The position numbers and the translations under genes were made by a program. A stretch of DNA of 16,329 nt from Candidatus Zipacnadia bacterium (lineage in GTDB: Bacteria > Armatimonadota > Zipacnadia > Zipacnadales > UBA5352). Shown piece by piece: positions 1-7,638 of this stretch. The notes beneath the pieces are model-generated. The model saw nothing but the letters and a program-made list of their open reading frames with translations, did no database searches and was not told the DNA's origin. Each line of letters opens with the position of its first letter. Positions within the stretch are counted from its first letter, which is position 1. The DNA is taken from NCBI GenBank assembly GCA_029820915.1, contig JALGUI010000017.1, positions 1-16,329 on the forward strand. Reading direction: 5' to 3'.

Positions 1-1257
1 GTGCTGCTGGTCGCGGCGGTGGGCTTCCTCTTCGCCGCCGTGGTCATGCAGCTCAGCTTCTTCGCCTTCGCGCTCTATGCGCTGGGCGCGGTCAGCCTCG
101 TCGCGTACCTCATGACCTGGTCGGCGCTGGACGGCCTGCAGACCGAGCGCCACACCTCCGCCCGCGACGCCGAGATCGGCGAGGACCTGATCGTCACCGT
201 CGCCGTGCGCAACAACAAGGCCCTGCCCACTATCTGGCTGGTCACCGAGGACATGGTGCCGCGGGGTCTGGAGGTCGCGGGCACCTGGGCGCGGGCGGTG
301 CTGCTGATGCCCTTCGCCGCCACGCGTCTGCAGTACCGCCTGCGCTGCGCGCGCCGCGGCTACTTCCGCGTCGGCCCGGTGCTGTTCGAGACCGGCGACT
401 TCTTCGGCCTCAACCGGCGCTTCGCCACCGGTGCGAACGCGCACTACGTCACCGTGTACCCGCGCGTGGTGCCGCTGCAGAAGTACGGCATCCCGACCTC
501 GCGGCCGATGGGCGAGACCGTGGTGAAGCGGCGCCTCGTCGAGGACCTGACGCGGCTGGCCGGGGTGCGCGAGTACCGCACCGGCGACCCGCTGCGGCGC
601 ATCCACTGGAAGGCCACCGCCCGCACCGGCAGGCTGCACTCGCGCGTCTATGAGTACTCCACCATGATCGGCGCGAACATCATCCTGGACTTCGGGCGCG
701 GCTCGTGGCAGGATGGCCCCGAGCGCGCGGAGCTGGCCGTGACCGCCGCGGCGTCGATCGCCGCGCACCTGACCGACCGCAAGCAGCAGGTCGGGCTGGT
801 GACCAACGGCGGCGACGCCTCGGACATCATGCCACGCGAGACCGAGCGCCTGACCGCGCCCACCCGCCCGCGCATCTACCAGATGCTGGTGGACCGCGAG
901 CAGACCGACCGCCTGACGCCCGTGCGCATCCCGGTGCGCCGGGGCGAGCACAACCTGCGGCTGATCATGCGCTCGCTGGCAAGGCTGCGGCTGTCGGACG
1001 CGCTGACCTTCAGACAGCTCATCGAGGAGGAGTACGAGGGCTGGCCGCGCGAGGCGACGGTGCTGGCGATCGTGCCGGGGGTGTCGCGCGAGCTGTTCGC
1101 GCGCCTGGCGGCCCTGCGCAGCTCCGGGTTCACGGTGGCCGTAATGATTATCGACAACGAGAGCAACTACGGGCGCGTGCGGGGGATGCTCGAAGCGGAG
1201 GGCATCCTGCCGATGCACGTGCGCAGCGAGGTGGAGCTGGGTGCCGTCGGCCTCTGA
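1..1257 (+). CDS. DUF58 domain protein, N-terminus possibly cut by window edge
   Basis: Member of the DUF58 family, membrane-anchored proteins usually encoded with a MoxR-type AAA ATPase and transglutaminase/DUF4129 proteins; their molecular role is poorly defined. Residues 1-40 form a hydrophobic hairpin of about two membrane helices. A beta-rich stretch follows (about 45-150), with the segment ARRGYFRVGPV. The DUF58 signature is at about residues 190-217, REYRTGDPLRRIHWKATART, followed by a von Willebrand A-like fold beginning near 225 with a strand reading NIILDFGRG. The total of 418 residues is normal for the family. The first codon of the window is an in-frame GTG, so the true start may lie upstream. 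The stop at 1255-1257 lies inside the next gene, which starts at 1241, so the two are probably translationally coupled. The family call is firm; cellular function is not known. Confidence 0.9.
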   Translation: MLLVAAVGFLFAAVVMQLSFFAFALYALGAVSLVAYLMTWSALDGLQTERHTSARDAEIGEDLIVTVAVRNNKALPTIWLVTEDMVPRGLEVAGTWARAVLLMPFAATRLQYRLRCARRGYFRVGPVLFETGDFFGLNRRFATGANAHYVTVYPRVVPLQKYGIPTSRPMGETVVKRRLVEDLTRLAGVREYRTGDPLRRIHWKATARTGRLHSRVYEYSTMIGANIILDFGRGSWQDGPERAELAVTAAASIAAHLTDRKQQVGLVTNGGDASDIMPRETERLTAPTRPRIYQMLVDREQTDRLTPVRIPVRRGEHNLRLIMRSLARLRLSDALTFRQLIEEEYEGWPREATVLAIVPGVSRELFARLAALRSSGFTVAVMIIDNESNYGRVRGMLEAEGILPMHVRSEVELGAVGL

Positions 1258-3058
1258 CGGACAGCCGGACGCCCCCGCCGACCGGGCCGGGTCACCCGAG
1301 CCCGCGGTGGAGCGCGAGCCCGCGCCGCACGAGCGGCCGGAGCGCGCCGCGCTGCCCGAGTTCGACTGGCTGACCGAGGTCGCCATCCCGGCGTGCGTCT
1401 TCGGCCTGCTGGGCAGCCTCCTCTACTACTTGATCGAGGTGCGCGCCACCCTCGCGGGCCAGTACTCGGTCGGGCCGCTGCGCTGGGTGGTCTTCTGGTT
1501 CCTGCTCGCGTGCATCGGCATCGCGCGCATCCGCACCAAGTACGGTGGCGCGGCCATCGCGGGCTACTACTCGGCGCTGCTGGCCGGCGCCATGGTGTTG
1601 TTCGTCTGGGTCTACACAGGACGCGCGGGGTCCTTCTACGGCGGCGCCAACCAGGGCCAGGGGCTGGCGCTGTTGTTCAACTGGTCGCTGGTGGGCGTGG
1701 TGTGGTGGGCGGCGAGCGCCGTCACGCGCGAGGCCACGCTCGAGGAGAACGTCGAGACGCAGCTCGAGGGCGGGCTGTGGACGCTGCTCGCCGAGGAGTG
1801 GCGGTACCCGGACGAGGCGGACCGTGAGCCGGACGCGGAGGTGGACCACGCGAAGGTTCGCCCGCGCCATCCCGGTCGCCTGGTGCTGTGGGTATCGCTG
1901 GCGGCGCTGGTGCTGTTCGCCGTCGGCCAGCGCACCATCGGCGGCGAAGGCCACCACGCGCGCACCGCGTTCTGGTGCATGTCGCTCTACGTGCTCTTCG
2001 CCCTGCTCTTGCTGGCGCTGACGAACCTGTCGGCGCTGCGCATGCAGGTGCGGCGCCGCGGCATCTCGCTGGCGCCGGCGGTGAGCCCGGCCTGGATGGT
2101 CGCCAGCGCCCTGGTGGTCATCGCCATCGTCATCTTCTCCGCCTCGATGCCCCGCTCCCCCACGCCCGAGGGCGAGCCGCGCGTGGTCGCGCTGCCGGAC
2201 TGGCTGACGGACTCCGAGCGCCCGGGGATGCAGGAGGGCCCCGCGCAGGGCTTGGGGCCCGAGGGTCGCCGTCCCGGCGGCGAGCAGGAGGGCGCAGATC
2301 GGGAGGGCGACGATGAGGAGGGCAGCCCGGGCGAGGAGGGCGACCAGGGGCGCGACGGCCTCTCGATCGGACGTAAGGGCGAGGGCGCCGGCGGCGAAGG
2401 CGAGGGCAGCGGGGAGGGCGAGGGTGAGGGGCGGGCCTCGAGTTCTGGCGAGCAGCAGGCACAGCCGCGCCCGCGGCCGGAGATGCCCGGTCTGGCGCGA
2501 CTGCTGATGTGGCTGCTGCTGCTCGCGGCCGCCATTGCGGTGCTCTACTTCGCCTGGGTGCATCGCAAGGCCGTGCTGGAGGGGCTGCGCTCGCTGGCGC
2601 GCGTGCCGGGCTACATCGGGCAGGCCCTGGCGCGCCAGTGGCAGCGCCTCATGGCGTGGCTGTCGCGGCTGGGGCTGCCGGTGCGCGTCGCCGCAGGCGC
2701 GGGGAACCTTCCCGACGACCCCTTTGTCGATATCTTCGCACGCGGTCTGGGCGCGGAGCTGGCGCCATCGGAGGTCGTCCGCTACGTGTACCGCGCCTTC
2801 CAGGCCTACGCCGCCCGGGGCGGACACGAGCGCCGCGATGACCAGACCGCGCTCGAGTTCCTCCGGTCGCTGCCGTCGCGCCTGCACCTGCCCGACCAGG
2901 CGGTCGAGCGGCTCACGCGCGCCTACGTGCTGGCCACCTACAGCCCGCACGAGGTGACGGAGGCGCAGGTGAGTGGGGCGCGGCAGACCTGGGGAATAAT
3001 GAAGCAGAGGCTCGATGAGGTCGCCGCCCGAGGCGAGGCCCCGGGTGCCACCACGTGA
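1241..3058 (+). CDS. DUF4129 multi-pass membrane protein
   Basis: A 605-residue membrane protein with eight predicted helices at roughly 47-66, 80-97, 104-126, 140-163, 212-230, 243-263, 284-302 and 417-440. The N-terminal 40 residues are polar and Pro/Glu-rich. Between helices 7 and 8 lies a long extra-membrane linker (about 305-412) made mostly of Gly, Glu and Arg, with runs such as GEGEGSGEGEGEG. The C-terminal soluble part (about 505-590, with VVRYVYRAFQAYAARGG, DQTALEFLRSLP and RAYVLATYS) matches DUF4129, a domain found at the end of many transglutaminase-like membrane proteins. No transglutaminase Cys-His-Asp triad is seen, so this looks like the non-enzymatic partner. The start is a GTG at 1241 overlapping the DUF58 gene by 17 bases, with GGAG at 1233-1236. 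Its role with the DUF58 protein in the envelope is inferred from family context. Confidence 0.85.
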   Translation: MPSASDGQPDAPADRAGSPEPAVEREPAPHERPERAALPEFDWLTEVAIPACVFGLLGSLLYYLIEVRATLAGQYSVGPLRWVVFWFLLACIGIARIRTKYGGAAIAGYYSALLAGAMVLFVWVYTGRAGSFYGGANQGQGLALLFNWSLVGVVWWAASAVTREATLEENVETQLEGGLWTLLAEEWRYPDEADREPDAEVDHAKVRPRHPGRLVLWVSLAALVLFAVGQRTIGGEGHHARTAFWCMSLYVLFALLLLALTNLSALRMQVRRRGISLAPAVSPAWMVASALVVIAIVIFSASMPRSPTPEGEPRVVALPDWLTDSERPGMQEGPAQGLGPEGRRPGGEQEGADREGDDEEGSPGEEGDQGRDGLSIGRKGEGAGGEGEGSGEGEGEGRASSSGEQQAQPRPRPEMPGLARLLMWLLLLAAAIAVLYFAWVHRKAVLEGLRSLARVPGYIGQALARQWQRLMAWLSRLGLPVRVAAGAGNLPDDPFVDIFARGLGAELAPSEVVRYVYRAFQAYAARGGHERRDDQTALEFLRSLPSRLHLPDQAVERLTRAYVLATYSPHEVTEAQVSGARQTWGIMKQRLDEVAARGEAPGATT

Positions 3059-3069
3059 GGTGAACCGAG

Positions 3070-4014
3070 ATGAGCAGGTCCCGTGTGATGTCGTACCTGC
3101 TGTGTGTGCTGGCGCTGACGGCCTGGCCGCTGTTGGCCGACAACGGCGCCGGCGAGGGTGACCAGCCGGAACAGGGCGCGACCGCGCCCGCCGAGGACGC
3201 GGGCAGGCTGCTACGCCTGAGCTACGAGTCCGACGAGGAGCTGACCTACCGCATCGAGCTCAGCGGCCTGGGGTCGGTGGACGTCGCGGGCATGGCTCAG
3301 GCGATCGCCATCAGCGGCTCCATCGACATGACGCTCGAGGTCGAGAAGGTCAGCGCCGAGGGCAACTTCACCATCTACACCCGGGTAGACGGATCGAGCC
3401 TGAAGGTCACCGTCGATGGGCAGCCGATGCCGATGACCCAACAGCTTCCGCAGATGCGCACGGTCATCACACCGCGGGGCGAGACGCTGGAGTTCGAGAT
3501 GCTCGGGCAGACGCAGCAGACGGGGATGGAGGCGCAGATCTCGCAGATGCTGACCGCGGAGAACTTCAAGCAACTGCTGGCGGTGCAGAAGATGGCGGCC
3601 TTCCCGGAGGAGGCGGTGGCTCCCGGCGACGAGTGGTCGGGCCGGCTTCCGGGGGAGGCCGGGGCGCAGGCCGAGGCGGAGGGGGAGGCGCCGACGCAGA
3701 TCACGACCACGTACGTGGCCGACGAGGAGTTCGATGAGCGGATGTGCGCGCGCCTCGAGAGCGAGGCCGTGATCGCCATGGAGTCGCTCGGTCAGATCGC
3801 GGGGCTGCTGCAGATGTCGGGGACCACGACCGCGGACACCACGACCTGGTTCGACTTCGAGGCCGGGCGGGTGCTGGCCACCCACGAGACGGGCCAGGTG
3901 AACCTGGAGCTGTCGGTGCCTGCCGAGCTCACTCAGGGCCAGGGGGAGATCGGCATCTTCATGGAGATGTTCATCGAGAGCGACACCACGCTGCTGCCGC
4001 CGGCGGAGGAGTAG
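3070..4014 (+). CDS. Secreted protein of unknown function
   Basis: A 314-residue protein with a clear signal peptide: basic MSRSR, hydrophobic core at about 8-21, and probable cleavage after LLA at residue 23. There is no lipobox cysteine. The mature N-terminus is acidic and Gly/Glu-rich. The rest (about 47-305) looks like a beta-rich fold with alternating strands (LRLSYESDEELTYRIEL; IDMTLEVEKVSAEGNFTIYT; TTADTTTWFDFEAGRVLATH), and a central helical stretch near 145-180. This pattern resembles secreted DUF6263-type proteins, but I cannot confirm that family by eye. The start ATG at 3070 follows GAGGTGA at 3057-3063, and the gap to the DUF4129 stop is only 11 bases, so it probably closes the DUF58/DUF4129 operon. 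Function unknown. Confidence 0.8.
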   Translation: MSRSRVMSYLLCVLALTAWPLLADNGAGEGDQPEQGATAPAEDAGRLLRLSYESDEELTYRIELSGLGSVDVAGMAQAIAISGSIDMTLEVEKVSAEGNFTIYTRVDGSSLKVTVDGQPMPMTQQLPQMRTVITPRGETLEFEMLGQTQQTGMEAQISQMLTAENFKQLLAVQKMAAFPEEAVAPGDEWSGRLPGEAGAQAEAEGEAPTQITTTYVADEEFDERMCARLESEAVIAMESLGQIAGLLQMSGTTTADTTTWFDFEAGRVLATHETGQVNLELSVPAELTQGQGEIGIFMEMFIESDTTLLPPAEE

Positions 4015-4022
4015 GGCGAGGC

Positions 4023-4058
4023 GGCAACGGTGCCCAGGCGAGAGCGCCTGCGGTTGCC
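4023..4058. terminator. Hairpin between convergent genes, possible terminator
   Basis: GGCAAC (4023-4028) pairs with GTTGCC (4053-4058), and AGGCG (4036-4040) pairs with CGCCT (4045-4049) around an AGAG loop. An unequal internal loop separates the two stems. It lies 8 bases after the stop of the secreted-protein gene. There is no T-tract on either side, so intrinsic termination is unproven; it could instead block 3' exonuclease decay. Confidence 0.35.
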
Positions 4059-4089
4059 GTCGGACCCGCCCGCAAGGAGGCGGCCCGCG

Positions 4090-4218
4090 ATGACCCGGCG
4101 CGTCGCCTGATCACCGGTGAGCTACGTGATCCTCGGCGACGAGCCCTCGCGCCAGGACGAGATCGGCGCCCGGTGGCTCAGCGACGAGGCGGTTGCGGGT
4201 GTGCCCGAGTGCCACTAA
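4090..4218 (+). other. Short coding-like ORF pair (6 + 33 codons, same frame)
   Basis: A strong ribosome site, AAGGAGG at 4074-4080, sits 9 bases before an ATG at 4090 that opens only six codons (MTRRVA) before TGA at 4108-4110. In the same frame, nine bases past the ATG codons' end region, a GTG at 4117 opens 33 codons ending at 4218, beginning VSYVILGDEPSRQDEIG. Nearly all third positions of this second part are G or C while second positions are mixed, which is the pattern of a real gene in this genome. It may be a small gene with an internal stop, a re-initiating pair, or the remnant of a decayed gene. I recognise no family. The rest of 4015-4255 holds only the hairpin at 4023-4058. Confidence 0.35.
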
Positions 4219-4255
4219 CCGGGAGACGCAGATCGGTATGGCGCGCACCACGGCC

Positions 4256-5554
4256 TCAGCCGCCGGGCTGCCCGCGCACATCCGCCAGCCACTTGGCGAC
4301 GCGGCGATTGTAGATGCCGTTGACCATCCACACCAGCGGCGTGATGCGCCTGCCGACGCGCCGCATGATGCTCGACCACGAGTAGCACCGCTCGTAGACC
4401 CAGTGCAGGCCCGCCTCGAGTTTCTCAGCCGTCATCCCCACCGGCCGGAAGGTGCAGTGCGTGCCGTCGTACCGGCTCCAGTCGCGCTCAACGATCCGGC
4501 CCGCGTCCTCCAGCTCCCGTTGCAGCCGCGTGCCCGGCAGCGGGGTCAGGATCGAGAACTGCCCGACGTCGATCTGCGCGCGCTCGGCGAACTCGGCCGT
4601 GCGCTCGAAGGTGTCCTCGTCGTCACCGTCGAGGCCGAACATGAAGCTGCCCGCGACGGCGATGCCGACGTCGTGCAGGCGCTTGATCAGCTCCTCGTAC
4701 TTCTCGACCACATTGAAGCGCTTCCCGACCTTGGCGAGCTGCGCCGAGGAGATGCTCTCGAACCCGACAAAGAGGGCCTTGCAGCCCGCATTCGCGGCCT
4801 GCGTGATCAGCTCGGGAGCATTGAGCATGGTGGTAGAGGCCTGACTCCAGAAGGACTTCCCCACCTCGCTCCAGCGCGCGAACAACTCTCGGGCGAAGGC
4901 CGGGTGCCCCATGATGTTGTCGTCGATGAGGCTCACCGGCCCGCCCTTGAACCGGCTGGCCTCGGCGATAATGTCGTCGAGGGGGCGCGTGCGCAAGGTC
5001 CTGCCGAAGAAGGTCGAGACCGTGCAGAACGAGCAGGCGAAGGGGCAGCCGCGCGTGGCCTGAAGCACATACTTGGCGATGTACCGGCGGGTGTCGATGA
5101 GGTCGCGGCGCGCCGGCGGTATCGACGAGGCGGGGGGGAAGCTCGTGTGCCGGTAGACCGGGCGCATGCCTCCCGCGTCAAAGTCGGCGAGGAGCTGCTG
5201 CCACAGCCCCTCGGCCTCGCCGATAACCACTGCGTCCACGTGTTCGAGCGCCTCATCGGGCAGGGCGGAGGCGTGCATGCCGCCCATGACCACGGGGATA
5301 CCGCGCGCGCGGAAGCCGTCCGCGACCTCGTACGCGCGCGGGGCCGCGGCGGTCATAGCCGTCACCCCCACCAGGTCCGGCTCGATTGTCGGGTCAGTGG
5401 GCTCCGCGCTCTCGTCGATGATGCTCACGTTGTGGTGCTCGGGGGTGAGCGCGGCGACGATCATCAGGCCGAGCGGCGGAAACAGAGGCGGGCCCAGTCG
5501 GTGTTCCTGACCGCGAAAACGCGCGGCCTCCGGTGCGATAAGACAGATCTCCAT
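4256..5554 (-). CDS. B12-binding-type radical SAM enzyme
   Basis: A 432-residue radical SAM protein. Residues about 1-125 form a Rossmann-like domain of the cobalamin-binding type (MEICLIAPEA, FPPLGLMIVAA, VVMGGMHASALPDEAL, AVVIGEAEG), without the DxHxxG motif that binds cobalamin base-off, as is common in this class. The radical SAM core has CPFACSFC, Cys170, Cys174 and Cys177, binding the [4Fe-4S] cluster that cleaves SAM. Further core segments are VSLIDDNIMG, ALFVGFES and VAGSFMFGLDGDDEDTF. The C-terminal part (about 370-432) resembles the DUF4070 tail found in this subfamily, which includes hopanoid methylase HpnP-like enzymes. The substrate cannot be read from sequence. The start ATG at 5554 follows GGAGG at 5562-5566 with 7-base spacing; a longer in-frame extension to 5902 is Arg/Ser-rich and runs into the upstream gene. 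It lies 52 bases after the other radical SAM gene, so they are probably cotranscribed. Confidence 0.87.
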   Translation of the reverse strand: MEICLIAPEAARFRGQEHRLGPPLFPPLGLMIVAALTPEHHNVSIIDESAEPTDPTIEPDLVGVTAMTAAAPRAYEVADGFRARGIPVVMGGMHASALPDEALEHVDAVVIGEAEGLWQQLLADFDAGGMRPVYRHTSFPPASSIPPARRDLIDTRRYIAKYVLQATRGCPFACSFCTVSTFFGRTLRTRPLDDIIAEASRFKGGPVSLIDDNIMGHPAFARELFARWSEVGKSFWSQASTTMLNAPELITQAANAGCKALFVGFESISSAQLAKVGKRFNVVEKYEELIKRLHDVGIAVAGSFMFGLDGDDEDTFERTAEFAERAQIDVGQFSILTPLPGTRLQRELEDAGRIVERDWSRYDGTHCTFRPVGMTAEKLEAGLHWVYERCYSWSSIMRRVGRRITPLVWMVNGIYNRRVAKWLADVRGQPGG

Positions 5555-5606
5555 GGTCGTCCCTCCATGTCCGCAACCGCCACGCCGTGAACCGGGATCG
5601 GCGGGC

Positions 5607-7037
5607 TTACCCCGGCAGCAGCCAGCCGTCGTCACTGTAGGTGTCGCGGAAGCCGGCGTAGACGCCGCTTTGCGTCCACATCTCGTCGGCGATCTCGCGC
5701 CACTGCTCAGCGCGCTCGGCGACCTCCTCGTGCAGGTCGGTGAGAATGAGCTGCCCCTCCTGCGTGTCGTGCGCCGCCGTCGCCTCGACGGCCGCCTTGA
5801 GCACCTCGGGATGGTCCACGATCTGGCAGGGCGCCAGCGGGTTGTTCTGCTTGTCCCTCTGCCCCTCGCGGATATTGGCGAAGAAGTCGCTCTGTATCGC
5901 ATCCAGCAGGGGCGTGTCGGAGTCCGTGTCGTGGATGTTGTGCGCCGAGTACATCATGAACACGCATGGGCAGATGTCGCCGCGGTGGGTGATGTGCATG
6001 TAGCCCCCCGATGTCCCGGCCGCGATGCACCCCTTGGTGATCGCGCCCGAGTTCCAGAAGTCGGCGACGAAGATCGGCCGAGTGTTCAGCCACCGCCACG
6101 TCGTCCGCGCCACCTCGGCCCGCTGCTCTGGCGTGACCACCAGCGACAGGTCGGGGGCGCGCCCGACAGGCACGTACATGAAGTACCATGTGTACATGCA
6201 GCCTCGGTCGATCAACATATCCAGGAACTCGTCCGTGGTCACGGTCTGCCAGTTCCGGCTCGTGTAGGTGACCGATGCGCCGAACATGACCCGGTGCTCG
6301 CGCAGCGCATCCATCGCCGCCATGACCTTGTCGAACACGCCCTCGCCCCGGCGCTCGTCGGTCTGCTCGCGGAAGCCCTCGACGCTGATGGCGGGGCTGA
6401 CGTTACCCAACTCAGCCATTTCCGCCGCCATCTCGTCGTCGATAAGCGTGCCGTTGGTGTACATGAGGAACATCGTGTCGGCGTATTGCCGGAAGAAGTC
6501 GCGCAGGCCGCGGCTATCGCCGGGGAACCTCTCCCAGAACATGGTCGGCTCGCCCCCGGTGATGGTCACGAAGCGCCCCCCCCAGCCGCGGGCCTCATCA
6601 ACCAGCCGTTCCATATCCTCGTAGCTCAGGAACGGTTCCTTATCGCCGTACGCGCCCGCGTAGCAGCCGACGCAATTGAGGTTGCACCTCGCCAGCGGCG
6701 AGATCACGATGAAGGATGGGACGCCGATCCCGTGCTCGGCCTCGAAGCGCTGCCGCCTGCGATAGCCCTCCCAGGTGTGCTCGACGAAGAGTCGCGCGAC
6801 CGAACGCATGCAGTTCTCATTACAGCCTGCAACCATGCGCCGCACCAGGCCGATGGAGGCATGATCGTTGTCGATGGCCCATTCCAACCGTGCGCACTGA
6901 TCTCTGTAGCCTCGTGCCGGCGCGATGGACTTCCCCCAATGAGCCACCTTCCGGAGGCTGGAAATGAGGCGCTCTTCGTCGGCGCTGAGTCGAGTCACAG
7001 CATTTACGATACGATCCTTGACACTAACCACGGTCAT
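5607..7037 (-). CDS. Radical SAM protein with SPASM-like cysteine-rich C-terminus
   Basis: A 476-residue radical SAM enzyme. After a helical N-terminus with a CNENC pair (Cys72, Cys76), the core starts at about 107 with the cluster motif CNLNCVGC (Cys118, Cys122, Cys125). It continues with the SAM-binding GGEP (161-164), LMYTNGTLID and a strand ending SVEG. The C-terminal half has cysteines at 280, 337, 356, 358 and 404, with the segment HRGDICPC, as in SPASM/twitch domains that hold auxiliary Fe-S clusters for peptide or protein modification. Exact cluster number is unclear. The start ATG at 7037 has AGGGA only 3 bases upstream; GTG at codon 3 is a possible alternative with better spacing. 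A repeat-rich leader precedes it (7051-7095). Substrate unknown; pairing with a second radical SAM gene suggests successive steps on one substrate (inference). Confidence 0.87.
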   Translation of the reverse strand: MTVVSVKDRIVNAVTRLSADEERLISSLRKVAHWGKSIAPARGYRDQCARLEWAIDNDHASIGLVRRMVAGCNENCMRSVARLFVEHTWEGYRRRQRFEAEHGIGVPSFIVISPLARCNLNCVGCYAGAYGDKEPFLSYEDMERLVDEARGWGGRFVTITGGEPTMFWERFPGDSRGLRDFFRQYADTMFLMYTNGTLIDDEMAAEMAELGNVSPAISVEGFREQTDERRGEGVFDKVMAAMDALREHRVMFGASVTYTSRNWQTVTTDEFLDMLIDRGCMYTWYFMYVPVGRAPDLSLVVTPEQRAEVARTTWRWLNTRPIFVADFWNSGAITKGCIAAGTSGGYMHITHRGDICPCVFMMYSAHNIHDTDSDTPLLDAIQSDFFANIREGQRDKQNNPLAPCQIVDHPEVLKAAVEATAAHDTQEGQLILTDLHEEVAERAEQWREIADEMWTQSGVYAGFRDTYSDDGWLLPG

Positions 7038-7111
7038 TCGTCCCTTTCTGCCGCGACCAGGATCTCCCTCACAGGATGTCCCTGCACGGTCGCGGTGAAT
7101 GATTGGGGCAT
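7034..7111 (-). CDS. Possible 25-residue leader peptide upstream of the radical SAM gene
   Basis: ATG at 7111 opens 25 codons (MPQSFTATVQGHPVREILVA followed by AERDE) whose TGA stop overlaps the ATG of the radical SAM gene in the form ATGA. Such overlaps favour translational coupling. Against it, the ORF has no clear ribosome site and its third positions are less GC-rich than real genes here. It also covers the structured leader, whose 14-base repeat period is not a multiple of three. It could be a leader peptide or, less likely, a substrate peptide for the radical SAM enzymes. Confidence 0.22.
   Translation of the reverse strand: MPQSFTATVQGHPVREILVAAERDE
7051..7095 (-). promoter_or_regulatory. 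Structured, repeat-containing leader of the radical SAM operon
   Basis: On the minus strand a perfect 8-base inverted repeat, CCGCGACC (7095-7088) and GGTCGCGG (7058-7051), encloses two near-identical 12-base direct repeats. These are AGGGACATCCTG (7083-7072) and AGGGAGATCCTG (7069-7058), 11 of 12 identical and 14 bases apart start to start. It ends just 4 bases before the ribosome site of the radical SAM gene. It could fold in mRNA as a closed stem with inner hairpins, or be a tandem protein-binding site. No known riboswitch is recognised. Confidence 0.4.
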
Positions 7112-7220
7112 GGCGCACCGCCCATCGCTCTTGCGGGGGAGCCGTACCGGACGAGCACACGCGTGACGTCCCCCCTCTCGTTCTCCGCGCTCGGCAGCCC
7201 CCGGACGGAGCCTGCCGCCC

Positions 7221-7252
7221 GGCCCTGCGCCGGGGCGGCGCAGCCTCAGGGC
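7221..7252 (-). terminator. GC-rich hairpin at the end of arsR
   Basis: TGCGCC (7226-7231), loop GGGGC, GGCGCA (7237-7242) form a perfect six-base-pair stem immediately after the arsR stop codon. An alternative outer pairing, GCCCTG with CAGGGC (7222-7227 and 7247-7252), overlaps it. No T-tract follows on the minus strand, so it may weaken rather than end transcription into the radical SAM genes. Confidence 0.35.
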
Positions 7253-7638
7253 GGCGGCACCGACCCTTCAGCGCTCACGTTGACTTCACCCCCGCGCAGC
7301 ACCTCGACCAACGTCTTCAGGCGCTCGAGGATTGCGGTGTTCACATAGTAGTGGATGCGAGAGCCGTCGGGCTTGCCGCGGATCAGGCCGGATTCCCTCA
7401 GCATCTTCAGGTGTTGAGACACCGTCGATTGCGCCAGGGGCAATCGCCGCACAATGTCGCTGCACACGCACCTGCCATGCCGCAGCAGTAACCTCACGAT
7501 CTCGACACGCGCCGGGTGCCCCAGGGCCTTGGTCAATCGGGCGAGGACGACCGCGTATTCCGCATCGTCCACCGGAACGACCTCATCGCCGCGCTCCACG
7601 TCGGGGCCCTGGCTCTCGTCCACTGTGCGCTTATTCAT
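7246..7638 (-). CDS. ArsR/SmtB-family transcriptional repressor
   Basis: A 130-residue winged-helix regulator, a DNA-binding dimer in the cytoplasm. The core spans about 26-112: KALGHPARVEIVRLLL, then the recognition helix segment LAQSTVSQHLKML and the wing GLIRGKPDGSRIHYYVN. Residues 57-59 read Cys-Val-Cys (GRCVCSD), placed as in the alpha-3 metalloid site of E. coli-type ArsR (ELCVCD), so arsenite, antimonite or another thiol-reactive signal is a plausible ligand. No arsenic pump, reductase or methylase gene is in the window. The N-terminal 25 and C-terminal 15 residues are extra, polar tails. The start ATG at 7638 has no ribosome site, and the predicted promoter would start the mRNA only a few bases upstream. 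Its likely targets are itself and the radical SAM genes downstream (inference). Confidence 0.9.
   Translation of the reverse strand: MNKRTVDESQGPDVERGDEVVPVDDAEYAVVLARLTKALGHPARVEIVRLLLRHGRCVCSDIVRRLPLAQSTVSQHLKMLRESGLIRGKPDGSRIHYYVNTAILERLKTLVEVLRGGEVNVSAEGSVPPP

Noticed and set aside
1292..2950. 552-codon open frame on the minus strand across the DUF4129 gene
   Set aside because: It is a GC-driven shadow: Arg/His/Gln-rich with no domain, while the plus strand has clear membrane helices and a DUF4129 domain.
4108..4110. TGA in the short ORF read as selenocysteine
   Set aside because: The following bases show no obvious bacterial SECIS hairpin, and there are no selenocysteine genes in view; a stop or a decayed gene is simpler.
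4256..5554. Assignment as hopanoid methylase HpnP
   Set aside because: The domain layout is shared by many B12-type radical SAM enzymes, and no hopanoid genes are nearby.
5553..7166. 537-codon plus-strand open frame opposite the radical SAM gene
   Set aside because: The minus strand holds CNLNCVGC, GGEP and SPASM-like cysteines; the plus frame is a His/Arg/Val-rich shadow.
4256..7638. An arsenosugar or arsenic-antibiotic pathway
   Set aside because: Only the regulator's CVC motif points to arsenic; no ArsM, ArsS-type or efflux gene is seen, so a pathway name would be invented.
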